Below are positions 1-9,185 of a stretch of DNA of 40,020 bases, piece after piece. A model generated the notes under the pieces. It saw only the letters and a program-made list of their open reading frames with translations. It searched no databases and was not told the origin of the DNA. The first letter of the stretch is position 1; every line of letters begins with the position of its first letter. Source of the DNA: Bacillota bacterium (lineage in GTDB: Bacteria; Bacillota_C; Negativicutes; JAEYSJ01). A program made the position numbers and the translations under genes. The DNA lies in assembly GCA_023434855.1 (NCBI GenBank), contig JAEYSJ010000112.1:1-40020 (forward strand), read 5' to 3'.

Positions 1-6
1 TAATTG

Positions 7-900
7 ATGAAAAAAATGTTGGTTTTTTTATTCGTGTTTTGTGTTACTGTTATCTTGTCACCGGCTAATATGGTATTGGCTGAAACCAATGTGAACATTA
101 CAATTAATCCGGCGGACAACAGTCCGGCAGGCACGGAAATCAATGGTGTTGTCAACTGGGACAAAGGAGTTGTCCGGGCTGCCGGCACCGGTGTGCCGCC
201 CGCTCAGGCCAGCAGTCCCGCGCAAGCGAATGCTATGGCGCGACGGGCAGCGATAGTTGACGCCTATCGCAACCTGCTCGAAGCTGTTGGTAAAGTACGG
301 GTAGAAGCTGCAACCACTGTAAAGAATTTTGAAGTTGCAAGCGATGTCGTCAAAACGAGAATATCCGGACTTATTCAAGGGGCACGCATCGTCAATGAAC
401 AGGCAATGCCTGATGGATCCTACCAGGTGACGATGGAAGTCAATCTTTTTGGCGACAACAGCGTCGCTGCGGTGATAGAAGACAAAATAAAACCGGCGGA
501 AATTCTGCCGGAGCCTGCTCCGTCGCCGGGTTATACTCCATCCCCAATTATGCCGCAATATACCGGCTTAGTCGTTGATGCCAGCGGTTTGGGCCTGGAA
601 AGAGTAATGTCGCCGCGAATTTATGACGAAACCGGACGGATTATTTATGGCAACATGTATATTAATCCCGATATGGTAGTACATCGCGGCATGGTGGACT
701 ATGCTGCATCAGCGGAAATGGCCGATACTGTCAAAGCCGGGCATTCCCGTGCCGGAGCAAACCCGATAATTGTAAAAGCGATTGGGCTTAAAGATTTCAA
801 TGCAAATGTTGTGATCAGCAAAGCGGATGCCGATATGATCCTGGCAGCCAACGCCCAGGGAAACTTCTTTGCCAGCACCGCCGTGGTTTTTGAACAGTGA
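7..900 (+). CDS. LPP20-family exported protein
   Basis: Exported protein of about 297 residues. The N-terminus (basic MKKM, hydrophobic stretch to about residue 25, then VLAE) reads as a signal peptide cut by signal peptidase I; no lipobox Cys is seen. Residues ~75-150 carry the LPP20/FlgT-N type pattern (MARRAAIVDAYRNLLEAVG followed by a strand-rich segment ending in a MEVNLFG motif), known from LPP20 lipoproteins and flagellar accessory proteins of diderm bacteria. A Pro-rich linker (~160-185) leads to a C-terminal domain with LVVDASGLGLERVMSPRIYDE, a segment often seen in these proteins. A stop codon at 1-3 closes the frame; I take ATG at 7 rather than TTG at 4. The next gene overlaps it by 4 bp (GTGA), so the two are probably coupled. 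The exact role is unknown. Confidence 0.85.
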   Translation: MKKMLVFLFVFCVTVILSPANMVLAETNVNITINPADNSPAGTEINGVVNWDKGVVRAAGTGVPPAQASSPAQANAMARRAAIVDAYRNLLEAVGKVRVEAATTVKNFEVASDVVKTRISGLIQGARIVNEQAMPDGSYQVTMEVNLFGDNSVAAVIEDKIKPAEILPEPAPSPGYTPSPIMPQYTGLVVDASGLGLERVMSPRIYDETGRIIYGNMYINPDMVVHRGMVDYAASAEMADTVKAGHSRAGANPIIVKAIGLKDFNANVVISKADADMILAANAQGNFFASTAVVFEQ

Positions 901-2252
901 TATATAATGGAGTTGGTTATATATTCGCCGCTAAGTTATTTTACCGCTTAGCCGTTAGCCTTATCATTTTCATGTTGGCATTATCCAAGCCTGTATTTGC
1001 CGATGTCAAGGATATTACCGCTACCGGCGAATACAACATGAGTGAGAGCGAAACCCTGCTGGTAGCCAAAGAACGGGCGGTAGTTATTGCCATGAGGAGT
1101 GCTGTCGAGCAAGCCGGCATCTATCTTGAAAGTTATTCGCAAGTGAAAAATATGCAAATAACAAAAGATGAAATCAACATGATTGCCAGCGGCATCATCG
1201 AAATCACGGATAAAAAATTCGACAGGAAGATTACAGATACCGGCGGAGATTTCATAAAAGTAATTATTACCTGCAAAGTCAACACCGACAGTGTTCAATC
1301 CCAGGCGGCCAAATTGCATGATAAGTCAACGGTAGAAAATTTGCAAAAAGTCCAGTCCGATTATGATAAGGCAATGCAGGAAATTGCTCTACTTAAACAA
1401 CAACTGGCACAATCAAAAACTGTGCAGGAAAAGCAACTGATTGAAAGTAAGATATCACAAAATGAACAGTCTTTTACCGCTACCCAGTGGTTCGAGAAGG
1501 GTTATTATTACCAGGTCAAATATAAGGACTATGACAATGCAATACTGGCATATAGTAAAGCCATCGAATTGAACCCCCAATATTTTGCCGCTTATGGCAA
1601 TCGCGGCGGCGTGTATAAAGATAAAGGGCAGCTGGACTTGGCTTTAGCGGACTATGCCAAAGCAATTAAGCTGAATCCTGATAATTCATACGCTTACTAT
1701 AATCGCGGTATTGTTTATGCCGATATCGGTCAGTATCTCTTAGCCATAGCCGACTACACGAAAGCTATTGAGCTAAATCCAGGGTATGCCATTGCTTATT
1801 ACAATCGCGGCAATGCTTATAACAGAAATGGCCGGTCTGACTTAGCCTTACCAGACTATAACAAGGCTATTGAACTAAATCCGCAATATGCGTCTACCTA
1901 CGTCAATCGCGGCAACATTTATAAATTCCAAAGCCGGTTCGACTTAGCCATGGCGGATTATAACAAAGCCATTGAATTGAACCCGCAATCAGCAATTCCT
2001 TATATCAATCGCGGCACCATTTATCATAATAAAGCGCAATATGACTTAGCGATAGCCGACTATAACAAGGCTATTGAATTAAATCCCCAGTCTGCATCCG
2101 CATACTACAATAAAGGGCTGGCCTGCGTAAAATCGGGACGCAATGCAGAGGCAATTGAATCCTACAAATCGTATCTGAAATATGCACCTGCTGCCGACCC
2201 TTATATTGAGGAAGCAAAGAAACAAATTGGACAACTTAATACTATTCAGTAA
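897..2252 (+). CDS. Exported LPP20-like/TPR-repeat protein
   Basis: Protein of 451 residues. The GTG start overlaps the upstream stop (GTGA), which supports translational coupling; the next in-frame Met lies inside the hydrophobic segment. Residues 10-36 form a signal peptide ending KPVFA. Residues ~37-145 resemble the LPP20-type domain of the upstream protein (ITATGEYNMSESETLLVAKERAV). A coiled-coil-like segment (~150-195) follows. From ~198 to 445 there are seven or so 34-residue TPR units with the pattern YNRG-x(n)-DLALADYNKAIELNPQ. The TPR units are nearly identical at DNA level, suggesting recent repeat expansion. TPR arrays bind protein partners, so this is probably a periplasmic or envelope scaffold acting with the upstream protein. 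No enzymatic motif is seen. Confidence 0.88.
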   Translation: MIYNGVGYIFAAKLFYRLAVSLIIFMLALSKPVFADVKDITATGEYNMSESETLLVAKERAVVIAMRSAVEQAGIYLESYSQVKNMQITKDEINMIASGIIEITDKKFDRKITDTGGDFIKVIITCKVNTDSVQSQAAKLHDKSTVENLQKVQSDYDKAMQEIALLKQQLAQSKTVQEKQLIESKISQNEQSFTATQWFEKGYYYQVKYKDYDNAILAYSKAIELNPQYFAAYGNRGGVYKDKGQLDLALADYAKAIKLNPDNSYAYYNRGIVYADIGQYLLAIADYTKAIELNPGYAIAYYNRGNAYNRNGRSDLALPDYNKAIELNPQYASTYVNRGNIYKFQSRFDLAMADYNKAIELNPQSAIPYINRGTIYHNKAQYDLAIADYNKAIELNPQSASAYYNKGLACVKSGRNAEAIESYKSYLKYAPAADPYIEEAKKQIGQLNTIQ

Positions 2253-2268
2253 TTCTTAATACAGTAAA

Positions 2269-2298
2269 AAAAGGAGCTGACTCGAGACAGCTCCTTTT
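2269..2298. terminator. Bidirectional rho-independent terminator
   Basis: Inverted repeat AAAAGGAGCTG / CAGCTCCTTTT with an 8-nt loop and A/T tracts on both sides, placed between the converging TPR gene and the transporter ATPase gene. Confidence 0.9.
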
Positions 2299-2302
2299 CT
2301 AT

Positions 2303-3277
2303 TCACTTCACCAAATGACAGGCGACAAATCTTGCACCCGCCTGCCGGAACTCCGGTTCCTGGTGACAGCAAATGTCCAGTCTTTCCGGGCAGCGGGTGT
2401 GAAAGCGGCAGCCTGACGGCGGATTAGCCGGGCTGGGCACATCTCCCTGCAGGATTATCCGGCATTTTTTCGCCCCCGGCTGAGGTATGGGAATTGCCGA
2501 CAACAATGTTTTGGTGTATGGATGCAGGGGATTGTTGATAATCTCATCCCCCTCGGCCAGTTCCACCATTTTGCCCAAATACATTACCCCGATACGGTCA
2601 GATATATGTTTTATGACATTAAGGCCATGGGCGATAAACAAATAAGTCAGACCCATTTCCTGCTGCAACTCGACCAAGAGGTTTAGTATCTGCGACTGAA
2701 TGGAGACGTCCAGTGCCGATACCGGCTCATCACACACGATAAGCTCAGGCTCCACCGCCAGCGCTCTGGCAATGCCGACCCGCTGGCGCTGCCCGCCGGA
2801 GAACTCATGGGGGTATCGCCCGGCATGCTGCGGGCCAAGACCCACAACTCGCAGTAATTTGTCTACCCGCTGCCGGCGTTCTGCGCCGCTGGCGATATTA
2901 TGCAGCATCATCGGTTCGGCGATAATATCACCAACCGTCATCCGCGGGTTGAGCGAAGCATAGGGATCCTGGAAAACAATCTGGACGCGGCGGCGGAAAT
3001 TCCGCAATTCCTGTTTATTAAATTTGGCTACATCCTGCCCGTTAAACAGCACCTCACCGGCATTAGGTTCAATTAGCCGCAGCACCGCCATACCGGTAGT
3101 TGATTTTCCACAGCCTGACTCGCCTACCAGACCTAGCGTCTCTCCTTTTTTTACAGCAAAAGATACCCCGTCTACCGCCCTTACTGCACCGATCTGGCGC
3201 CCGAAAAGGCCGCCATGTATGGGAAAATGTTTATGCAAGTTGCGTACTACCAGCAACTCTTCCTGGTTGCTCATCAT
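2303..3277 (-). CDS. dppF: Oligopeptide/dipeptide ABC transporter ATPase (OppF/DppF type)
   Basis: Cytoplasmic ATP-binding subunit, about 324 residues. Walker [10 protein letters not shown] is at ~52-60, followed by the Q-loop [10 protein letters not shown], the signature [15 protein letters not shown], Walker B LIVCDEP and the H-loop IAHGL. The C-terminal oligopeptide/dipeptide extension contains the Cys motif [14 protein letters not shown], which in some family members binds an iron-sulfur cluster. I place the start at 3277 because its ATG overlaps the stop of the upstream ATPase (ATGA) and is preceded by a GGGGGGAG ribosome binding site; the 10 upstream codons are then not translated. It is the last gene of the five-gene transporter operon and ends at a bidirectional terminator. 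Confidence 0.93.
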   Translation of the reverse strand: MMSNQEELLVVRNLHKHFPIHGGLFGRQIGAVRAVDGVSFAVKKGETLGLVGESGCGKSTTGMAVLRLIEPNAGEVLFNGQDVAKFNKQELRNFRRRVQIVFQDPYASLNPRMTVGDIIAEPMMLHNIASGAERRQRVDKLLRVVGLGPQHAGRYPHEFSGGQRQRVGIARALAVEPELIVCDEPVSALDVSIQSQILNLLVELQQEMGLTYLFIAHGLNVIKHISDRIGVMYLGKMVELAEGDEIINNPLHPYTKTLLSAIPIPQPGAKKCRIILQGDVPSPANPPSGCRFHTRCPERLDICCHQEPEFRQAGARFVACHLVK

Positions 3278-4260
3278 TGGGCACTCCCCCCTAACGGGCA
3301 ATGGCATGCCACTTGTCGTCCATCGCCCAATGTCTTAAGCTGCGGACGTTGGAAATGACAAATTTCCCCCACATATTCACAACGATCAGCAAAGCTGCAG
3401 CCTATCGGCAATGCCGCCAAATCCGGTACTACCCCTTCAATCGTATGCAGCCGCTGCTTTTTCGCGCCATCCAACCGGGGAATGGAGGCCATTAATCCGG
3501 CAGTATAGGGATGGTACGGTTTGGCAAAAATATCAGTCACCGTACCCTGTTCAACAATACGCCCAGCATACATGACAGCCATTTTTTGCGCCATTTCCGC
3601 TACTACTCCTAAATCATGGGTTATTAAAATAAGGGCGGTGTTAAATTCATGGGCCAGCTTGCGAATCAAATCCAAAATCTGTGCCTGAATTGTAACATCA
3701 AGGGCCGTTGTTGGCTCATCAGCCAGCAACAGCCGTGGATTGCAGGCCAAAGCCATGGCAATCATCACTCGCTGGCGCATCCCGCCGCTCATCTGATGGG
3801 GAAACTCTCCGGCCCGCTGAGCGGCCGCCGGAATGCCAACCAAGCCCAACATTTCCACCGCCCGGGCCCAGGCTGCTTTTTTATTTACAGTGCCATGGAC
3901 CCGCACCGCTTCGCTAATTTGCTCGCCAACCGTATAGGCCGGATTAAGCGAAGTCATCGGCTCCTGAAATATCATTGAAATTTCCTTGCCGCGAATATCC
4001 CGCATTTCTGCCGGGGACAGGCGCAAAATGTCCCGTCCGCCAAACAATATCTCTCCGTTTGACCGTGCCGGCGGCTGCGGCAACAGACGCATTATCGACA
4101 TGGCAGTCACGCTTTTGCCACTGCCAGATTCACCCACCAGTGCCAGAGTCTCACCGGCTTTTACCGCGAAATTTACCCCGTCTACCGCTTTTACTACCCG
4201 CTTGCCAATATGAAAATAGGTCTGTAAATAATTTATCTTTAATAATGCTTCCTGCGTCAA
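3274..4260 (-). CDS. dppD: Oligopeptide/dipeptide ABC transporter ATPase (OppD/DppD type)
   Basis: ATP-binding subunit of 328 residues that forms the nucleotide-binding pair with the downstream ATPase. Walker A GESGSGKS is at ~43-50; the Q-loop [10 protein letters not shown], signature [15 protein letters not shown] and Walker [13 protein letters not shown] follow. The C-terminal Cys-containing extension ([15 protein letters not shown]) is typical of the family. The start is TTG at 4260, with AGGAGGTG about 8 nt upstream. It begins 13 nt after the permease stop and overlaps the next gene by 4 bp. Confidence 0.93.
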   Translation of the reverse strand: MTQEALLKINYLQTYFHIGKRVVKAVDGVNFAVKAGETLALVGESGSGKSVTAMSIMRLLPQPPARSNGEILFGGRDILRLSPAEMRDIRGKEISMIFQEPMTSLNPAYTVGEQISEAVRVHGTVNKKAAWARAVEMLGLVGIPAAAQRAGEFPHQMSGGMRQRVMIAMALACNPRLLLADEPTTALDVTIQAQILDLIRKLAHEFNTALILITHDLGVVAEMAQKMAVMYAGRIVEQGTVTDIFAKPYHPYTAGLMASIPRLDGAKKQRLHTIEGVVPDLAALPIGCSFADRCEYVGEICHFQRPQLKTLGDGRQVACHCPLGGSAQ

Positions 4261-4273
4261 CGTACTACACCTC

Positions 4274-5173
4274 CTATTTCAACCGCGGGTCAAGTACGTC
4301 CCGCAACCCATCGCCCAATAAGTTGAACGCCATAACCGTCACGGTAATGGCAATGCCCGGGAAAGTAACGATATGCGGCGCATTGAAAATAGTCTGCCGG
4401 CCTGATCCCAGCATTGTGCCCCATTCAGCAGTAGGCGGCACAACCCCCAGGCCAAGAAAACCCAGTGCCGCCGCTTCCAGGATGGCCACTGATACACCAA
4501 TAGTCGCCCGTACGATAATGGGCGCCAGCACATTTGGCAGGATGTGAACGAAGATCAGGCGGCGGTCATTATTGCCAATTGCCCGGGCCGCCATAATGTA
4601 CACGTTTTCCTTGATAGACAAAACACTGCCCCGCACAATGCGGGCATATTCGGGAATAGATACTATTCCAATGGCGATAACGGCTTTTTCCACCCCGCGT
4701 CCCAGCACCGTCATAAAAGCAATAGCCAGCAGAATACTGGGAAAGGACAGCATAATATCCATTACTCCCATAATGGCAGTATCCACCTTGCCGCCATAAA
4801 ACCCGGCCACAGCACCCAGCACCACGCCACAGGCCAGTGCCAGGGACACCGCTTCCACCCCTACAATCAGGGAAATGCGCGCCCCGTATAAAATCCGGGA
4901 CAAGATATCCCGCCCCAGCTCATCAGTTCCCATGATATGCGTGCTGCTAGGGGGCTTAAGAGAGTTGGGCAGGTCGCTGGCGTAAGGATCATAAGGGGCC
5001 AGCGCCGGTGCGAAAATCGCGCACAACACCAGAATCACCAGCATGCATAGGCCGATCATGGCTGATCTGGATCCGGAAAATCTGGCGGCAAACTCGCGGA
5101 ACTTGCTTGTACCAACAGCCGGCGTACTTAACTCTTTGTCATTTATTTCAAACTTAGCTTCCATACTTTGCAT
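4274..5173 (-). CDS. dppC: Oligopeptide/dipeptide ABC transporter permease (DppC type)
   Basis: Inner-membrane permease of about 300 residues. An N-terminal cytoplasmic segment leads to TM1 (MIGLCMLVILVLCAIFAPAL), then the family motif GTDELGRDILSRILYGARISL, several further TM helices and the EAA loop (EYARIVRGSVLSIKENVYIMAARAIG) that contacts the ATPases. The frame is open further upstream into the preceding gene. The ribosome binding site TAGGTGG contains the stop codon of the upstream permease gene, and starts at ATG 5173 (3 nt downstream) or ATG 5164 (12 nt) are both possible. It partners with the DppB-type permease. Confidence 0.93.
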   Translation of the reverse strand: MQSMEAKFEINDKELSTPAVGTSKFREFAARFSGSRSAMIGLCMLVILVLCAIFAPALAPYDPYASDLPNSLKPPSSTHIMGTDELGRDILSRILYGARISLIVGVEAVSLALACGVVLGAVAGFYGGKVDTAIMGVMDIMLSFPSILLAIAFMTVLGRGVEKAVIAIGIVSIPEYARIVRGSVLSIKENVYIMAARAIGNNDRRLIFVHILPNVLAPIIVRATIGVSVAILEAAALGFLGLGVVPPTAEWGTMLGSGRQTIFNAPHIVTFPGIAITVTVMAFNLLGDGLRDVLDPRLK

Positions 5174-5180
5174 ACACCAC

Positions 5181-6185
5181 CTAAGAATGTTGAATACGCG
5201 GATCAAGATAGCTGTAAAGAATGTCAACCACCAGGTTAACTACCACAAAAATTGTACCGATTAATAGCACTGCTCCCTGCACCCGGGGATAATCGGAAAC
5301 CATAATGCCTTCCACCACATAGGAGCCAATACCCGGCCAGGAAAATACCGTTTCCGTCAACACTGCGCCTCCCAGCAGCGAACCCATCTGCAAACCGATG
5401 ACGGTGACAATGGGAATAAGCGCATTGCGTAAAGCATGTTTAATGATAACTACATTTTCTTTCAGTCCCTTGGCTCTGGCAGTTCTGATGTAATCCTGCC
5501 TGATTGTCTCCAGCATCGTGGCCCTGGTCATGCGGGCAATAACGGCAGTAGAATAGGAGCCTAATGCTACTGCCGGCATGATAAGATGCTTAAGAACATC
5601 CCCAAAAGCGTCCATATTGCCGGTGACCAGCGCATCAATGAGATACATTCCTGTGACATTGTCAGGCTGCATGCCAATAGTTACCCGCCCGGAAGCCGGC
5701 AGCCAGCCCAAGGTTACTGAGAATAAAATAATCATCATTAAACCCAGCCAGAATATCGGCATGCTGACACCGCAAAGAGCCACCACCATTGCCCCGTAGT
5801 CAAATATGGAGTTTTGCTTAACTGCTGAGATCACCCCCAGCACAATCCCTAACACGGCAGCGATACAAATGGCTGCTACCGCCAGTTCCACCGTTGCCGG
5901 GAACCGCTTCATCAATTCACCGCTGATTGAAGTCTTGGTAATTACCGAATTGCCCAAATCACCCTGTACCGCCTTGGACAAATAATCAGCGAACTGAACA
6001 TATACAGGTTTGTTAAGCCCTAATTCTTCCCGCAGCGCTGCTACCCGGTCGGTAGTAGCATGTTCGCCTAAAATGATAGTGGCAGGATCAACAGTAAATG
6101 AATGCATGACCACAAAAGTGGCCAAGGATACGCCAAGCAATACGGGAAACAACAACAATAGCCGCCGAATAATATACTTTATCAT
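5181..6185 (-). CDS. dppB: Oligopeptide/dipeptide ABC transporter permease (DppB type)
   Basis: Inner-membrane permease of about 334 residues beginning MIKYIIRRLLLLFPVLLGVS, the characteristic DppB/OppB N-terminal helix. Later segments include ELGLNKPVYVQFADYL, several TM helices and the EAA motif (RMTRATMLETIRQDYIRTARAKGL). The C-terminus YSYLDPRI is typical of the family. ATG at 6185 has GGGAGG 5 nt upstream and is preferred over the ATG 15 nt further up. A terminator-like hairpin separates it from the upstream binding-protein gene, so its expression is probably lower than that gene's. Confidence 0.93.
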   Translation of the reverse strand: MIKYIIRRLLLLFPVLLGVSLATFVVMHSFTVDPATIILGEHATTDRVAALREELGLNKPVYVQFADYLSKAVQGDLGNSVITKTSISGELMKRFPATVELAVAAICIAAVLGIVLGVISAVKQNSIFDYGAMVVALCGVSMPIFWLGLMMIILFSVTLGWLPASGRVTIGMQPDNVTGMYLIDALVTGNMDAFGDVLKHLIMPAVALGSYSTAVIARMTRATMLETIRQDYIRTARAKGLKENVVIIKHALRNALIPIVTVIGLQMGSLLGGAVLTETVFSWPGIGSYVVEGIMVSDYPRVQGAVLLIGTIFVVVNLVVDILYSYLDPRIQHS

Positions 6186-6199
6186 AACATCCTCCCACA

Positions 6200-6239
6200 A
6201 AAACAGGGTGATTTCGCTCCAACCGAAACCACCCTGTTT
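6200..6239 (-). terminator. Intercistronic attenuator/terminator in transporter operon
   Basis: Long inverted repeat on the minus strand, AAACAGGGTGGTTTCG / CGAAATCACCCTGTTT with a 7-nt loop, followed by TTTTTG. It lies between the binding-protein gene and the permease genes, where partial termination or 3'-end protection would give excess binding protein, as is known for many ABC importers. Confidence 0.8.
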
Positions 6240-6246
6240 CCGTTTG

Positions 6247-7815
6247 TTACTCTTTACTTACTGTTTCCAGCCACATATTGCCGGTTGGATGTAACTCCAC
6301 ACCTTTAATATTCGGACGGCTGGCTTTCATATCCATACCATGGCTTAACAGCACCCAAGGTGCGTCCTCCACCACAATTTTCTGGGCGTCAGCATAAATC
6401 GCCGCCCGTTTTGCCGGGTCCATAGTAATACGACCTTGCTCAATCAACTCATCCAGTTTGGCATTGGAGAATTTCGAAGCATTTAGACCACCCTTAATCT
6501 GGGCTGTTTCCAGCAGCATCAGGAAATTATCGGCATCGCCATTGTCACCGATCCAGCCATAGAAGTAGGCGTCCCCTTCACCGTCTTTCAAGATTTGTTT
6601 ATATTCTTTCCAGGGGTAGGACTTGATGTTCATTTTAACGCCGATTTTAGCTAGGTCTGCCTGGATGGCAGCCGCCAGTTTTTCCCCATTAACCGGGTTG
6701 TAAGGCCGGGGGTTGGAATAAGTAATGACATTAAATTCAAAACCATTGGGATAACCGGCTTCGGCAAGCAATTTTTTCGCTTCCTCCGGGTTGTAGTCAT
6801 AAGGTTTTACGTCTTTGGAATAGCCGGGAATAAAACTTGGTAAAATGGAATTAGGCACTTTAGCATAGCCCTGATACAGATAATCCACCAGGTTTTGGCG
6901 GTTAATCGCCATACTGATTGCCTTACGAAGAATTAAGTTGTCAAATGGCTTTTTGTAAGTATAAAAACCCATATAGTTGATATTCATGCCATCAGCCTTG
7001 AGCACTGTCATGCCTTTGCTTTCCAGGGTCTTAACATCATTAGTGTCAATACCGTCGATAACATCCACCGCACCCGTCATCAGGTCGGATGCCCGAACTG
7101 AATTTTCTTTGGTAAATTTAAACACAATTTTACCAATTTTAGGTTTAGTGCCCCAATAGCCATCAAAGGCCGCCAGTTCAATTTGCTGGCCTTTGTCCCA
7201 TTTTACAAACTTGTAAGGTCCGGTGCCTACTGCATTTTCCATCAGTTTGTCGCCATACTTATTGATGGCTTCCGGGCTGATTATTGGCGCTGCCGTTGTC
7301 ATCGCCAGATTCGCCAGGAAAGATGCATTTGGTTTTTCCAGGATGATCTTCACCGTATAATCATCTACTACTTCCACCTTGCTGACTCCCGCAAAGGTAA
7401 AGTCGGCATAAGGCATGTCATCTTTACGCTGCGGCGGTAACTGCCGGTCAAAATTAACTTTTACCGCCTGGGCGTTAAATGGCGTGCCGTCATGGAATTT
7501 GACTCCCTGACGCAGTTTAAAAACAATCTCTTTGCCGTCAGGACTTATTTTCCACTCTGTTGCCAATAATGGCTCGACCTCGGTAGTATTGCCTGCTTTA
7601 TACCGCACCAGTCCTTCGTAAATCTGGTTGGTTACCTTGGCAGATTCGAGATCATCAAACATGGCCGGATCAAGACCGCGCGGGTCAGACCCCTGCGCAT
7701 AAATCAGTACATTGGCCGGTCCGCTGGTGGATTTGGCCCCGCCGCCGCATCCGGCCAGCACCAGGCTCGTCACAAATACGGCAGCCAGTAGTAAAGCTAT
7801 ACTTTTTTTCCTCAA
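6247..7815 (-). CDS. dppA: Peptide-binding lipoprotein of ABC transporter (SBP family 5)
   Basis: Extracytoplasmic solute-binding lipoprotein of 522 residues that delivers peptides to the DppBC permease. The signal peptide ends in the lipobox LAGC with the lipidated Cys at residue 23. The mature part has the family-5 signature region (LATEWKISPDGKEIVFKL then GVKFHDGTPFNAQAV), then GTGPYKF and the conserved C-terminal segments; length is normal for the family. The start is TTG at 7815, with AAGGAGG 9 nt upstream. It is the first gene of the operon. Substrate class cannot be settled from sequence alone; dipeptides or oligopeptides are most likely. Confidence 0.92.
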   Translation of the reverse strand: MRKKSIALLLAAVFVTSLVLAGCGGGAKSTSGPANVLIYAQGSDPRGLDPAMFDDLESAKVTNQIYEGLVRYKAGNTTEVEPLLATEWKISPDGKEIVFKLRQGVKFHDGTPFNAQAVKVNFDRQLPPQRKDDMPYADFTFAGVSKVEVVDDYTVKIILEKPNASFLANLAMTTAAPIISPEAINKYGDKLMENAVGTGPYKFVKWDKGQQIELAAFDGYWGTKPKIGKIVFKFTKENSVRASDLMTGAVDVIDGIDTNDVKTLESKGMTVLKADGMNINYMGFYTYKKPFDNLILRKAISMAINRQNLVDYLYQGYAKVPNSILPSFIPGYSKDVKPYDYNPEEAKKLLAEAGYPNGFEFNVITYSNPRPYNPVNGEKLAAAIQADLAKIGVKMNIKSYPWKEYKQILKDGEGDAYFYGWIGDNGDADNFLMLLETAQIKGGLNASKFSNAKLDELIEQGRITMDPAKRAAIYADAQKIVVEDAPWVLLSHGMDMKASRPNIKGVELHPTGNMWLETVSKE

Positions 7816-8077
7816 AACAAGATACCTCCTTGAAAATTTTTCCGAAAGATTAAATTAGTCACAAAACGTGAAATTTCCTGCAAGAAGGAGTGAAATAATT
7901 AAAAATAAATGTGTTTTTTTTAATGAAGTTAAGCTAGCTTTTTTCCGGTAAAATGTGGCAATATTAGTTTTAAAGCGTTACAATAATTAATAAAGCGGTC
8001 CCAAACGAATGTCATTAATGCCACTACAAAGAAAAAACTGATAAATTTCAGTATAGGATGCACAAAGGAGAAATCAC

Positions 8078-9145
8078 ATGCGTGATCAAATTGCCTATAC
8101 CGCCAGCAGCTTTAGCCTTATTGCCAAATTTGTTCATAAAGTATTCCCACTGGTAAATACTGAGTTATCCATGTGGCAGCGCCATGCTGCCCGCGGTTGT
8201 CCCGAGCTGGCGGAACAAGCTTTGGCGAGTATCAGAGATAAAAAATTTCACTGTCAGGGCGGCAGTATCTATAGCTTATACGAAGGTGTAAACACACCGA
8301 ACTTCGTTCGCTTGGTGGTAGCGCTGCAGACTATCAGCGACTACCTTGACAACTTATGCGACCGGGCGGGAATAGCCGATGAGCGAGCTTTCCGGCAGCT
8401 GCATCTGGCGATGAATGATGCCCTGGATCCTGATGCAGCTCCCCGGAACTACTATCAATACTACCCCTTCAGTGATGATGGCGGCTATCTCAAGGAGCTT
8501 GTTCACACCTGCCAGGAAGAAACAGCCAAACTGCCTGCCTACGCCATGGTAAAACCCGAAGTACTGCGTCTCAGCGGCCTTTACAGCGAACTTCAGACCT
8601 ACAAACACCTTGACCTGACTATACGGGAAAGCAAAATGCTTGATTGGATCGGCAAGCACTTGCCGGATTATCCTGATATCAATCCCTGGGAATTTGCTGC
8701 CGCAACCGGATCGACTCTAGGTATGTTCATGCTGTGTGCCGCCGCCGCCAATCCGGGACTGACTACCACAGAAGCGGCTGCAGTCTCAGTTGCCTATTTC
8801 CCCTGGATAAGCGGCTTCCATATTCTTTTAGATTACTTTATCGATAGCGCTGAAGACCGCGAAAATGGCGATCTCAATTTTGTGTCTTACTATGCAAACG
8901 AACAGCAGACTTTGGAACGCTTATCGCACTTTAGCAAGCAGGCCATGCTCCAGGCAAAAAACATTGCAAACCCGCTCTTTGGCCAAAATGTCATCAGCGG
9001 TTTACTGGCCTTATACCTTTCCGACCCCAAAGCCAACAACCCCCGCGAAAAAGCCGTTAAAGATGCGCTGCTTAAATCGGCCGGCATTTATACTAACTTA
9101 ATCTACAGGCTTTGCAAGCTGCTTAGGATGAAAAAAAGCATTTAA
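8078..9145 (+). CDS. DUF2600 / YtpB-like terpene synthase family protein
   Basis: 355-residue protein of the DUF2600 family, whose characterised member is Bacillus YtpB (tetraprenyl-beta-curcumene synthase, acting on C35 prenyl diphosphate). Visible motifs are the Asp-rich segment TISDYLDNLCDR (~90-100), a possible metal-diphosphate site, and the C-terminal HILLDYFIDSAEDRENGDLNF, which is highly typical of the family. It is almost entirely helical with no signal peptide, and probably cytosolic or membrane-associated. The start ATG has AAAGGAG 7 nt upstream. It is monocistronic, divergent from the transporter operon, and followed by a strong terminator. No prenyltransferase or downstream cyclase gene is nearby, so substrate and product are unknown. 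Confidence 0.88.
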   Translation: MRDQIAYTASSFSLIAKFVHKVFPLVNTELSMWQRHAARGCPELAEQALASIRDKKFHCQGGSIYSLYEGVNTPNFVRLVVALQTISDYLDNLCDRAGIADERAFRQLHLAMNDALDPDAAPRNYYQYYPFSDDGGYLKELVHTCQEETAKLPAYAMVKPEVLRLSGLYSELQTYKHLDLTIRESKMLDWIGKHLPDYPDINPWEFAAATGSTLGMFMLCAAAANPGLTTTEAAAVSVAYFPWISGFHILLDYFIDSAEDRENGDLNFVSYYANEQQTLERLSHFSKQAMLQAKNIANPLFGQNVISGLLALYLSDPKANNPREKAVKDALLKSAGIYTNLIYRLCKLLRMKKSI

Positions 9146-9150
9146 AAATA

Positions 9151-9185
9151 AAAAGATGGCTGCGGCAATGCCGCAGCCATCTTTT
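9151..9185. terminator. Bidirectional rho-independent terminator
   Basis: Perfect 16-bp stem (AAAAGATGGCTGCGGC and its complement) with a 3-nt loop and A/T tracts on both sides, between the converging DUF2600 and peptidase genes. It overlaps the end of the peptidase stop codon. Confidence 0.95.

Noticed and set aside
7816..8077. Divergent promoter pair between the peptide-binding protein gene and the DUF2600 gene
   Set aside because: Promoters must exist here, but I found no -35/-10 pair with good spacing on either strand that I could defend.
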